DNA from: Nannochloropsis salina CCMP1776
Taxonomy: Eukaryota; Sar; Eustigmatophyceae; Eustigmatales; Monodopsidaceae
NCBI GenBank assembly: GCA_004565275.1
Contig: SDOX01000002.1
Span: 1,062,884 to 1,126,883, forward strand
DNA length: 64,000 nucleotides
Reading direction: 5' to 3'
Part shown: in pieces, positions 45,004-55,995 of the stretch
How positions within the stretch are numbered: the first letter of the stretch is position 1
Layout of the letters: each line of letters starts with the position of its first letter
Translations under genes and position numbers: made by a program
The notes under the pieces: generated by a model
The model's input: the letters and a program-made list of their open reading frames with translations, nothing else
The model's database searches: none
What the model was told of the DNA's origin: nothing

Positions 45004-47014
45004 CTATTCCGCCACTTCCACCGCGGTGCTCTCCGCGTTCTCTGGCTTCGCCGCGGGCCGTGGGACACGGTATGCCAAGGTATCAATGTAGGCGTGCACA
45101 GAACTGAGAATAGAAGGGAACGTCTTAAAGTTCTTGTAATTGACCCCAAATTCCTTACAGGTCTGCTCGACGATGGGAACCAGAGGGAGGACCCGGTCAG
45201 AAGACAGACCAGGGAACAAGTGGTGCTCGATCTGGATGTGGATCCCCGCCGTAATGAGGGACCAAAAGGAGGAATCCACGCAAAAGTTTGCCGCAGTCTC
45301 CACCTGGCGGACCGCCCAGGAGGTATTGCGGGAGGCTGCTGCCACACAATCCTCGGAGAAATGGTTCACTTGGGAAAAGAGTCCGAAAAGCACGCCCGTG
45401 ACGGCGCAATAAATGACAAAGGAGGCGAAACGCACGGCAATGACCACGCCCTTATTCGGGTTGCTGTCCCAAAGCAACCAGATGGGGATGCCCAGCATCA
45501 CGGTCGGAAAGAGCAGCATGTGAAACACCAGTTTGGCCCAGAAAAAGAAGCGAAATTTAGCCAGTCGCACGGTGGCCGGGCGGGTCCCCGAGCCCGTCAA
45601 GAGCATATTCATCGGCTCGATCATCAGCAACCCGGCCGTGGTGAAGCTCCAGACGGCGTAGCAATATATCCTCGCCACCTGCAGACGGTGGAATATGTAC
45701 CACGGGTAGCGGGGGTGGTCGCGGAGGAAGAAGACGTAGTGATACAAGTCCGGGTCTTTCTCCGTGTTCGTGTCCGTGTGATGGTCCACGTTGTGGAGAA
45801 TCTCCCAGTACGACATGTTACTCAGCCCCAGCCCCGCCCAATTTCCAAAGAAGCGGTTGATCCAGTAGTGGTGCGAGATGGCGAAGTGGCCCCCGTCATG
45901 ACCCAGGCGGCCGGCAATCCACGTGGTGACGCCCATGGCCACCGCCGCGGCGTGCGAATACCAAGGATAGGCATCAAGGTACCCAAACCACCAGAGGGGA
46001 GGCTGGATCATGAGCAGGAAGACGTGCAGCAGGAGGGTGGACCACTTCATGGTGCGTTCCACCTTGTTCTCTTTCATGTACTTCCCGCATCGCTCTTTCA
46101 AGGCCGCCCAGAAAGGATCCGGCGTACCGTCCGGCAAGTAGAACCAGTTGCCCTGAGAAATGTCCGTGCATTTCTCTGCCAAAATGTCGGGGGATACCTT
46201 GACCTAGAGCAGGCCAGAGGGTGTTTTCGCAAGGAAAGGGAGACATGAGAACGTGATCAGAACACCAGGAATGGAAATGACACCACGACACGGATCAAGA
46301 GCCAAAAACCCTGAAGCTCATTTGCCGTGTTGAACCTCTTTCCTCCGTCAATACCTCTTTCATCTTGGCTAAGAGCTTTGCAGGCCGGTCCGTGAACGGA
46401 TGGAAAGCCTCGAAAAGCGCTGTGCAGTCCCGTCCTTGCGTGTTGAGAAGTACGGTGGGACCTCCTGCGAGGGCGTGGAGTAGGGGGAAATCGAGGGTCA
46501 AGCAAAGAGACGTGTAAACTGAAGTGGGAAATGCATCACGAGAAAAATGAGCTGAATCTTGGTAGGTCAGCAGCACAGAGGAAGCTCATCGAAACACGAT
46601 AGAGAGGTGAAGGTACGAAGAGAAATTCATAAGGCTCGTTTTGGGCGCGCGTTTTAAAAGCTCTTATCAGTCATCATAATACGATTATCAACGCTGCCAT
46701 AAAAGTGTTGGCAAGCCACACGATGAAGGCAGCGAGACATATCAACGTGCAACCTTTTTTCACCACGTGGTGCCTTTCCGTGCGTAGATCTGGAAGGACT
46801 AAAAAGCCTACAAATGCCCTCTTCTTACATGCAGCTTACCAGGATGTTTGTTGATGAAATCAGTAAGGTCATAAGCTCGCCCGTGGATGTACCATAGCTC
46901 GTTCTTCTTGATAGTATTGGGCGGTGGCATCTGACTCACGGCTTCCGCAAGGGGGTCCTTCACGGTAGGATCGCCTCCTGGGCTCATAATAGTTTCTTCA
47001 TCGCGTGGTGCCAT
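45004..47014 (-). CDS. Cytochrome b5-fusion front-end fatty acid desaturase, 3 exons
   Basis: ER membrane enzyme that adds a double bond between an existing one and the carboxyl end (delta-4/5/6/8 class; regiospecificity cannot be told). Exons 47014-46840, 46464-46355 and 46203-45004; introns 375 and 151 nt; 494 aa. The b5 domain is at residues 40-110: ELWYIHGRAYDLTDFINKHPG|GPTVLL, with the HPGG haem motif made by the first splice and LFEAFHPF following. Three His boxes are present: GHDGGH, HNVDHH and QIEHH (Q replacing the first His, as in front-end desaturases). The segment DTNTEKDPDLYHY follows box 2. Four hydrophobic spans are visible. An ATG at 47095 would add 27 residues. Such enzymes make EPA precursors in this kind of alga. 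Confidence 0.92.
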
Positions 47015-48514
47015 TACTGAGGAAGTAGGCCTCGCTGGATATGCGTGGATGGGTGTGATATAGGAAGTAGCAATGTGAGGAGGATAATGCTCCATAAGAC
47101 GTGAGTAGAGCCCATGGACAAAAATGGATCCCTCTCATCTGTCTGCGTCAGATGTTATGTCTACAACTCCAACTCTATGAATGATGGCGATCGTTTCATT
47201 TCTTCGGATACATACACGAAAATTGTACTGATCCCGAGCAAAGTCTCCTTTGTTCCTTCAGGGATTGGTTGTCTTCAAGGCACAAAAAATATTAGCACGC
47301 CAAGGCGAGCACAAAGCATGTAACCAACAAGGATCTGGGAAAAGCTGTTTTATTCACACCCTCTCGCCAAGAGCGACCTTCTGAGACGGGTACGAGAAGG
47401 AAGGCTGTTCTAGTTCCTAAAATGTAAAAGTAGGTAGGGCGACAGATTTTTTGAAATTTCAAATGTTCGCCGTTTCAGGTCCAGATAGACTCTTGAAATA
47501 GGTCGATTAAAAAGTCATTAGCTGTCATTTCCAGAACACATGTTGGAAGATCTAAATGACATAGAAGTAAAAATTCATCTTTATTTTCTCAGTCAGCTGT
47601 AACATCCAAGCAAAAAGCTGTTTGTGGGCGTTAAATGGTAACCGAATGACAGGTTTATACGATCAATCGTCATGCTTTATGGACGCTTTCCCGCTCTTTG
47701 ACTTTACGTATACGGCATGGCCGCGCTAAAAGCATCTAAAGGTCCATAATTGTCGTACTTTCACCCTCTTTGAACGTCTTGTCCTACGGTGAGTCCCGTT
47801 GGCCTGTAAAATATGTTACACTTGGTTATGATTTGACCAAAATCCGGAGCTCAACATTCTCAAGCAAGGCTCATTCCTTATCTTGTGAATAGAAGATAAA
47901 GATAAAGCAAAGTACAAGTTTGGTCACGAATCATAGTGCTAAATTGTTGCTTTTAAGGATTGCTTTGAGTCCTTTCATTCGAAAGATAAAGCTTTGCGTG
48001 TAGTAATCATTATTTTTAAAGACGGGTGCACATTTATCCGCATGAACTTATTGCTTTCCATACGAAAGTTATCCCAGCAGCAATGTCATCTGCTCGTTTG
48101 GCTAGTGAGTCGACGGCGCAACAGTCATTTTGATATGGTACTCGACAGTCCTACAGCACGTTAGTTGGCAGGTCGCCACGTCAGCGAATAAAGCATGCCT
48201 TACAATGAAAAGAGTTCGATCTGTAGGAGTCTCCAGGTGCTCATCACTGTGAAAGACATAAACAAAAGTCCTCTCATTAAAAAGGGAGAATCAATGCCCT
48301 GATTCCGTAAAGCATGTCTGATACGGTCGAAGAGGGACACAGCCATGTTGTTCGGTCGAAAATATTGCGCGAAGGCTCATCGGCTTCTCTGTCAAGTGAC
48401 CAAGCCCTCCGCTTTCCGTTTTTATTCCATCGATTATTTGTCTTCAAATTCTGAAAAGCTTACCAAAAAAACATATTCTATGCTTACCAATCACTAGTAG
48501 GAACTCGGGTTGTC
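47015..48514. other. 1.5-kb AT-rich gene-free region
   Basis: Between the head-to-head desaturase and DNAJC7-like genes. Markedly AT-rich; no frame over 70 codons with a motif. It should contain both promoters; nothing further is recognised. Confidence 0.55.
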
Positions 48515-50445
48515 ATGGGGGATGACGAGGCATCCACAGACAAAACAGCAGCTCAATGGTACGTCGATCACCTGCATACTGTTGGCGGTGCCCTTTCCTC
48601 CCTCCTCGGTGTACACCCTCTCCTGCGTCTGCCACCGGGTCCCTCTTTTTCACGACAAGCCTGCAAGTTTCATCATGAGGATGGTGTCGATGTGTCACAG
48701 GGAAATATGCATTTCTTGCAAAGTGGTCAGGAGGCATGTCCTGCTCTCAGCTACCTCCTCGCACACAATTCTGCGTCTACTCCTGACTCTCTTTCCCCGC
48801 TACCGATTTACAGGAAAGATGAAGGCAATGAACTCTATAAAAAGGGGGATTATCGTGCTGCCATCGATGCATACAGTCTTGCTATCGCAATGTCACCTGA
48901 CGAAGCGTCTTTTTACGGCAATCGGGCAGCGGCGCACATGATGATATTGGCATATGAAGCTGCTATTGACGACTGCAACAAAGCCTTGGCATTGAGCCCA
49001 AATATGATAAAAGCCTATTTTAGGAAAGGAAAGGCTCTGGCAACGCTAGGTGAGAACCGGAGGGTTTAATCGAAATGTAAAGAGGCGGACTTTGACCTAC
49101 CTTCTCTGCCGGTGCCTATGGCTACGTCTCCTCTTCATCCTTTTCCTGCCTGTCTCATGTTTCTCCAGGCAAATTCGACCAGGCCATGACCGCCTACCAT
49201 CAAGGGCTGCAACAGGACCCGAACAACGCGCACGGGCACGCTGAAAAAGCCGAGGTGGAGGCTGTCATGAAAGCGGGCGCCAAGGCCACCGAGCTCCTGC
49301 AAGAAGCCCGGGGACCTGGCAGCTCCACCCTCCAAAACGGCCAGAATGGTGGAGCGGTCCACAAGCGTCTCTTTGTTCGGGCGAACGCCTTGGTGGATCA
49401 ATGTTTGAGCCTGGCCTCTGCCTCCCCGCAGGTCCGTCTCCTCAAATTGGAGTGCCAAGTAGGTCTTGGCCAGTACGAGGAAGCCTTCGCGGGCAGTAAC
49501 CACCTCCTTCGCCTGTCGCCCTCCCTCGCCCCCTTGCTGTACCTGCGGGCGATGTGCCTCTACCATCTGGGCAATTTTGAGGCCGCCCTCAAACATCTGC
49601 AGCAGGCGGTGCGGTCCGATCCCGACAACCACGCCTACGTATCGCTCTTGAAAAAAGTCCGGGCCTTGGACGCGAAAAAGAAAGAGGGGGACACCTGCTT
49701 CACCCAAGGCCAGTACCAGCCGGCCATCGACGCCTGGACGGAGGCCTTGGCGGTGGACCCTAGCCAGAAGGCAGTGAATGCCAAAATGTTCAACAACCGG
49801 GCGACGGCCTACGCGAAGATGAGGAAGCACACGGAGGCGGTGGCGGACTGCAAACGGGCTTTGGCCCTGGACCCTCAGTATTTGAAAGCCCTGAAACGAA
49901 AGGCGGAGTCCTTGTATGCCCTGGGGGGGGAGGAGAATCTGGAGCAGTGCCTAAGAGACTACGAGGTTGCGGCACGTTTGGCCCCCGCGTCGGAGGAGCG
50001 GGAATACGCCCGGAAAATGCACCAGGTGAAAGTAGCCTTAAAGCGAGCAAAACGCAAGGACTTGTATAGGATCCTGGGCCTGAGCACGGACGCGACCGAG
50101 GACGAGATCCGCAAGGCTTACCGAAAATTGGCGTTGAAACACCATCCCGACCGGCACACGAACAGCAGCGAGGAGGCCAAGGCGGCGGCCGAGAAAGCGT
50201 TCAAGGACGTGGCGGAGGCCTACGAGGTGTTGAGCGACAAGGAGAAGAGGTCGCGGTACGACAGTGGGACGGACGTGGAGGATTTGGACAACCCACATGC
50301 CCAGGCCGGGACGCACGCCGGCGGCTTCGGGGGCTTTGGCGGCCGAGGAGGGATCGACCCTAACGTGCTCTTTCAAATGTTCATGCAGCAGCAGGCGATG
50401 GGGGGGGGGAGAGGGGGGGGGGGGCGGGGAGGCTTCCATTTCTAG
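48515..50445 (+). CDS. DNAJC7: DNAJC7-like TPR/J-domain co-chaperone, 3 exons
   Basis: Exons 48515-48558, 48814-49049 and 49169-50445 give 518 aa. The first intron (255 nt) is in frame and stop-free, so retention would insert 85 residues; splicing ([16 protein letters not shown]) restores the TPR 1 start seen in DNAJC7, so I prefer it. TPRs follow, for example [68 protein letters not shown] and [26 protein letters not shown]. The J domain (about residues 390-460) is [32 protein letters not shown] with the HPD motif, and ends [18 protein letters not shown] Gly/Phe/Arg-rich tail closes it. It links Hsp70 and Hsp90 in client handling in the cytosol. Confidence 0.92.
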
Positions 50446-50877
50446 GAGCGAGAAGGGGCCTCGGGGTTTCCGCCACTGGGAATGGAGGTGGGGGTGGGGA
50501 CTGTAGGAGCGACACGAGCATTGGAAAGAGACATTAAACGACTTCTCTGACCCAACGCTTCCGTGCGAGCAGCGAAGGCACTTTCACATTGTGCTGTTCA
50601 TTCTTGATTTCAACGCGTGACCACTCGCCTCCCGCTTAAACAATTTCAATCAGATTTCGCTTCTCTTCCCTTAAACTTCTCTTCCATGAGCCCAGCCATT
50701 GGTATTGGCTACGGTCAACTCCCACACATCCAAAACCCTGCATCTCGCCTTGATACTCCTATTCCCACCTGATGCTAACCCCTGACCGCTTTTGCCCCAA
50801 CACATATGTCGACCCCATCGCAGCAGCGATCTGCCTGCAAGCTGGCCCCGTGCCTCACATCCGAGAGGACTTCTTGC
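50446..50877. other. Convergent spacer
   Basis: 3' region between the DNAJC7-like and CSRNP-like genes. No coding support. Confidence 0.55.
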
Positions 50878-52521
50878 CTAGATGGAGGAGCTGCGCGGGC
50901 GTGGGCCCACCGGCACCGCCGTCAAATATTCAAAGCGATGGCCTCGGACAGAGGCTTCTTCGTACAAGAAATTTCCCACCGGGTTTCGACAATCGTGGTG
51001 GCTTTTCCCGCCCCCGCTTCCCCCTCCTTTCCCTCTTTTTCCGGCACAGCACCCGCAGACGTCCGCGTGGCAAGGAACGCCTGCTATGAAACATTCACAC
51101 GCATCCGGGCCTTCCTCACCGCTGCACAGCTTCTCCTTCTGCAGCGCTTCTTTGAGCATCTCCACCAGCCTGGCTTTATCGGTCCCAGGGGCGCTCAGGT
51201 GTCGGCGGTGGAGCTCCTCCTTCAGTTTCTTCAAAGACAGTTTCTCCGGTGCCTTGGCCGTGTGGTGACAGCTGCATCCAATCTGCTTCCGTGACGCCCG
51301 CAATTCGTCTAGTTCCCGACTCCGCGCTTCTTCCTGCTCTTCCCATGCCTGGTACCGGCTGAGATAGAGGGATGCCGCTAGGGTGGTCTTCCTGGGGGAA
51401 CCGCAGGGACTGCTGCTCAACGAGTCCGAGCTGACCTCTTTCTGGCCTTCGGGACCTTCCTCCCCCATGCTTTCCAAGGCCTGGAGCAGGGTAAGTTTTC
51501 GCCTGCGTTCCTCCATGGGCCCAAACAACGGGTTGCGCTCTCCCGGAGCCTTGTAGTCGTACTGCCGGCTTTCCAACCCTCCTTCTCCACACCCCACCGT
51601 TTTCCGCAACCGCTTCGGGAGCTCCTGCCACCGCCGCTCAAGTTCCTTTTGTCTTTGTCGCTCGTATTCGTCCACAGAGATTTGTGAGGGCGGTCGTCCG
51701 TCCTCAGCGCCAAGTCCAAGGGGCCAGGCCCCTCGTACAGGGACGCTGTAGGGGGATGGCATCCGAAGATACCGACGCACTACCACCTGGCCCCATTCCA
51801 CCCTTTTCTTGCCCGCGGCTTTGTGCGCGGCAGCAACCTTGGTTGAGGAAGAGGAGGAGGAGGCAGCGGCGCAGGGTAAGGGGCCGGCGATGGACCCATT
51901 CGCCGTCGCCGCCGCCGCGAGCGCCGCCGCCGATAGCATTCCCTTGCCAATGCGGTCGACAAGGCTACAGCTGTCGCTGCTCCTGTTCCGTCCGTGCTGT
52001 CCGATCCTGGGCAGGGGATGAAGGGGGCCGGTGTGGAGTAGCCTAGAAGTCGGGATCTCCGCGGGGCACGCGGGCAATGACGAGGCCAGCTCTTCTTCCT
52101 TGGTCTGGGAGCTGCTGCAGCCATGCCCAATGGCCACGCCTGCGCCCCCTCTTCCCAGCTTGGGTCCTTTCTTCCTGTTGTTTCGGTTCTTCTTTTTGCT
52201 TCCGCTTCCATGCCGGCCGCCCGTCCTGCTCGCCACGGTCCCTTGGATCCATTCGTCCTCCTCCTTCTCCTCCTCCTCCACACCCTCATCGCCCTCTCTG
52301 CGCGCTTCTCTGAAAACATGAGCCTTCCTAGTTTTCCTGTTTGTATCCCACGGCTCTCTCTGCACATCCTCCGTCTCATGCTCGCTCTCGGAGGAGAGAG
52401 AGTACGACGACGAGGGAGAAGACGGCGTTGAGGGCACAGACGAGGGCGAGGATGGGAAACGGTCTTCATCCGCTAACATGGCCTTACGCAGCGCGCAGTC
52501 TTCCGAGACGTCATTACCCAT
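50878..52521 (-). CDS. CSRNP/AXUD1-like nuclear protein
   Basis: 547 aa from the first in-frame ATG at 52521; the frame is open upstream to 52803 but without an ATG. The N-terminal half is Ser/Glu/Lys-rich. The middle has KRVEWGQVVVRRYLRMPSPYSVPVRG followed by ISVDEYERQRQ, the arrangement of the AXUD1 N-terminal domain (a V-F-V-Y/R strand then a Q/E-rich helix) and of similar stramenopile proteins. A Cys pattern near the end, CECFIAGVPCHADVCGCC, then CRNPVGNFLYEEASVRGHRFEYLT, matches the Cys-rich block of CSRNP with its C-x-NPxGR-x-F-...-VR-x-H segment. Between them is a SAP-like helix pair (SLKKLKEELHRRHLSAPGTDKARLVEMLKEAL). Animal CSRNPs are transcription regulators. A DNA-binding role is inferred. 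Confidence 0.65.
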   Translation of the reverse strand: MGNDVSEDCALRKAMLADEDRFPSSPSSVPSTPSSPSSSYSLSSESEHETEDVQREPWDTNRKTRKAHVFREARREGDEGVEEEEKEEDEWIQGTVASRTGGRHGSGSKKKNRNNRKKGPKLGRGGAGVAIGHGCSSSQTKEEELASSLPACPAEIPTSRLLHTGPLHPLPRIGQHGRNRSSDSCSLVDRIGKGMLSAAALAAAATANGSIAGPLPCAAASSSSSSTKVAAAHKAAGKKRVEWGQVVVRRYLRMPSPYSVPVRGAWPLGLGAEDGRPPSQISVDEYERQRQKELERRWQELPKRLRKTVGCGEGGLESRQYDYKAPGERNPLFGPMEERRRKLTLLQALESMGEEGPEGQKEVSSDSLSSSPCGSPRKTTLAASLYLSRYQAWEEQEEARSRELDELRASRKQIGCSCHHTAKAPEKLSLKKLKEELHRRHLSAPGTDKARLVEMLKEALQKEKLCSGEEGPDACECFIAGVPCHADVCGCCAGKRGKGGGSGGGKSHHDCRNPVGNFLYEEASVRGHRFEYLTAVPVGPRPRSSSI

Positions 52522-53230
52522 ATTCCTGCACCCGCCTATCTTCTTCTTCTTGTTTTGCTCGTCTGTGTTGCTGACTGTTGACGTGGGGATGGCAAAGGAG
52601 GAAGGGAGGCGATGGAGTATCCCATGCACCCACCGTGTGCGGCCCGACGCTGTTCGGATCAAGCGCACGTTCGCGTCTCGTTCCTCACGAAGCACGACGA
52701 TACCGCGCGCAGACGGCGTGGAGAGGTGGTCCGGAGGGCGGGACGGGAGCGGCGTGGTTGTAAATGAAGTTGCGGGGGGCGGCAGTTGTTGTACGTCTGT
52801 CACAGCCCAATCTTGGCCTCTTTATTTCCGTCCACAAAAATGAGCAAAACAACTCCTTTGCGAGCGAATGGCCTGTATAATGTGGTAACGTAAGATGTCG
52901 TGAAGGCCCCATTAAGCGGACAGCGAGAGGCATAGAGTATACAAAGTCAAAAATCGGCGGGCGGGCCGGGCGACTTCTTGTTCGGAAGTCTGAGCAGGAT
53001 GAAGATGAAAAATGCAGCCACACGCCCGTGCACGCGTCTTTGAATTATTAAACCGCGGGCCTTGAGACCAGACACCCACAGTAGGCACCTCTTTGCTGTC
53101 ACATGCCCTCTTTTTCACAGATTGTCCAAGAAGCGACGGCCTTCATGGCGTGGTTGCAGTCATTTTGACACCAGGGTATACACACGAAGAAAGCCCCTCC
53201 CAGCTTGTCCGGGAATCGCTCCTCACGCAA
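52522..53230. promoter_or_regulatory. Bidirectional promoter region
   Basis: Between the CSRNP-like and CDF genes, which diverge. A GTG-initiated upward extension of the CSRNP frame covers part of it; no other coding support. Confidence 0.4.
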
Positions 53231-55623
53231 ATGGTTGTATCCCAAGAAGTAACCAGACGCCGGCGTCGACCACATTGGGGTGGTTTTGTATTTGTGCTAG
53301 GAATGACAGCTTCAGTGGCCACGGCATGGCAACCTTTATCCATGACAAAATCACAAGGCCTGCACGCCATGTCATGCGGGCCCCTGTCCGCTTCATCCTT
53401 CACAGGTGCGTTTTGCCACTGCGAACACTGTATCGTTTTGTCTTGTCCTTGACACATTGCGCTGTTAGACGTTACAGAAAGTGTACGTTTGCGGGTGGAA
53501 ATTCAAGCATTTTTTCACTTTGTAAATCTCTTTTTTTTGTTTTGGCACCCCGTTATCCGGATGGCAACCTCAATTTGCAGGTGTACGACACCAAAGCGCC
53601 TTTCCATCGACAAGCACAGCCATCTTGCCGATGAGGAAGCAATATTCACGGTCTTGCGCCCTCAATATGCACATCGGGCCTCACGGCCATGGCCACGAAC
53701 CTCCTCACCAGCACCCCGACGGCCATCCCCCTTTGGCGCACATGACGGGCGTGAGAGGCTTTGTCCTGTACATCATCTCCGTCTTGAAACAAAAAAAACA
53801 GACGATCGCAGGCGTCTTGTTGGGCGCCGTGGCGGTGGTGGCGGTCAGGTCCTACCAAGGTGTCCGCCGGTTCTCGGGGGCAGACGTAGGCATGCTGGGG
53901 TTGATCGCAACCTTCGTGCTTGCCGTGGAAAGCACCAAGTCCTATCTGAACACACTCAGAGAAAACATCGCCCAGATCGCCGCCGCCTGGCGCGCGCACC
54001 GCTCCCTGCGCTTGCTGCACAGTGAACGGCCGCTGGCCACAGGTGGCCCCGCTGTCTCCCAATTGGCAGCCGGGGCGGCGGAAAGCGACCGGGTCACCTG
54101 GCTGGGGATATACGCAAACCTGGGCCTGTTCGCCATCAAGGCCACGGCGGGTGTGCTAGGTAGGTCGGCCGCCATGGTTGCGGACGCCGGCCACACCCTC
54201 TCCGACCTGGTCTCGGACATGGTCACCTTGTGGGCAGTCCGGATGAGCGCCCTGCCCCCCGACGACGACCATCCCTACGGCCACGGCCGCTTTGAAGCCG
54301 TCGGTTCCCTGGGTGTGTCCGCCTTGCTCCTGCTCACCGCCTGGCATATCGCTGCGCACGCCTATGATAAGCTTCAGTGCACCCTGGCCCTCCCCTCCCT
54401 CGGGCCTTTGCCCTTCTCAGCCTTCTCCCTCTCGGCACTCCGAAGCAGCGTGCCCTGGATGCAAGGATTGCTTGCACGCGGGGGACACATGGCTGCGAGC
54501 GTGGGAGCGTCCTGCGAGGCTGCGCCTTCGGCCCTGGCGGTGGTGGCGGCCACGGCCTCCATCGTGGTCAAAGAGCTTCTGTATCAGATCACAGCCAGCG
54601 TGGGCATCAAGCACAACAGTCAGGTGGTTCTTGCCAATGCCTGGCACCACCGATCGGACGCGATTTCCTCCGTCATGGCACTGGGTGGGATCGTGGCCGC
54701 TCGGGCGGGATTGGCAGCCTTGGACCCCATTGCCGGTGAGGCGGGTTGGGCATTTGAAGACGGGGTTCTGTAGGGCGGCGGGATTGTCTCTTTCTTGCAT
54801 GGCATACATATGGGCATATATATATCGGTGACAGGGCCATGATTTGTGCGTCACAACATTTTTTTTTGCATGCTTTAATGTGTTATCTTTGCTCTTCTTC
54901 TTCCCCTTGCGTTGCCTGGGACCTCCCGCCTCCTAACCCTGTCCCCGTCCGACTGCGCCCTTTCTTGCAGGCATTCTCGTCACCGCCATGATTGGGCTCA
55001 CGGGGATGCAGATCTTCCTGGACAGCATGAACCAACTCACCGACACTGTGGAGAGCGACGCCATTCCCGGCATTCGCCGGGTGGCGGCGTCAGTGGAGGG
55101 AGTCCGCGACACGTCGGACGTCCGGGCCCGTCGGATGGGCCCGCAGCTCCTTGTCGACCTGCGCATCCTGGTCGACAGCCAGATTTCCGCCTCGGCAGCG
55201 CAACAGGTTGCCGATCAAGTCCGCTGGCGGGTGCGGCGAGACTTTCCCAACGTGTCAGAGGTACTCGTCCACACGGTCACTGAGCCCTTGCCCTGTCCTT
55301 TAGCGATGGAGCTTCGTCAGCCCTCCGACATCGAAGCTGACGTCCGGGCTGTCTTGGGCCCAGGTTGGGCCCAACAGGAGCCTTTGGTGCTGGCGGTTAG
55401 GAAAGTGATGGTGCACTATGTGTCCATGGCGCCGACCGTGGACGTCTTGTTGCAGATCGATCCGGACTTGAGCGTGCGAGAGGCGGGGGAGGTCGCTCGA
55501 AGGGTGCAGAAATTGCTGGAAGGCATCAAAGACGTGACCAAGGCCGAGGTTCACTTGGATCTGACAAGCACTGGCTCCCCCGCGACTGCAGTGCTGCACT
55601 CTCCGTCTCCAACGGGGGGTTGA
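53231..55623 (+). CDS. Cation diffusion facilitator (CDF/ZnT) metal transporter, 3 exons
   Basis: Exons 53231-53405, 53581-54735 and 54971-55623 (introns 175 and 235 nt, GT-AG) give 660 aa. Residues 15-36 are a hydrophobic leader (FVFVLGMTASVATAW), so plastid or endomembrane delivery is possible. A His-rich stretch (HIGPHGHGHEPPHQHPDGH) precedes the membrane part. Transport-site motifs are present: DAGHTLSDLVSD in helix 2 and NAWHHRSDAIS in helix 5. Loops YGHGRFE and SVGIKHNS and the glycines GGIVAARAG are typical. Exon 3 starts with helix 6 (ILVTAMIGLTGMQIF) and continues with the cytosolic domain (SVEGVRDTSDVRARRMGPQLLVDLRILVD, FPNVSEVLVHTVTEP). The C-terminus has a second, partial repeat of that fold (VDVLLQIDPDLSVREAGEVARRV). 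H/D pattern suggests zinc. Confidence 0.9.
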
Positions 55624-55995
55624 AATTGCGGGACATTGTCCTTTTCACGACTGCAGTATATCTTCGAGCATTTACCAGGAAATTTCTTTCTGTAATACCT
55701 GATGTTTGTAAATTGGCTTTCTGGGACATAGAACCAGCTTTATCATTCAAATTGAAACGTAGAGAAATTATTGACTTTGTCCATGCCATTTGCGGGAGGC
55801 AAGGGGGCGAACATGGGAGAACCAAAATTGAAAGCGACATTGGCCTGGGCCCTTTCCCTTAAAAAGTTAATTTATTTCTTGTCTCTTACATTTACATCAT
55901 TTTGTGGTCTGTCTGCTATTCAAAGTTCCCTTCCCTTCTTTTCTTTGAAGCTAAACTGAAAACCTGCTCATTGCACCATCCTACTAGCAGGACAA
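55624..55995. other. Convergent spacer
   Basis: 3' ends of the CDF and ACB/START genes. No coding support. Confidence 0.55.
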
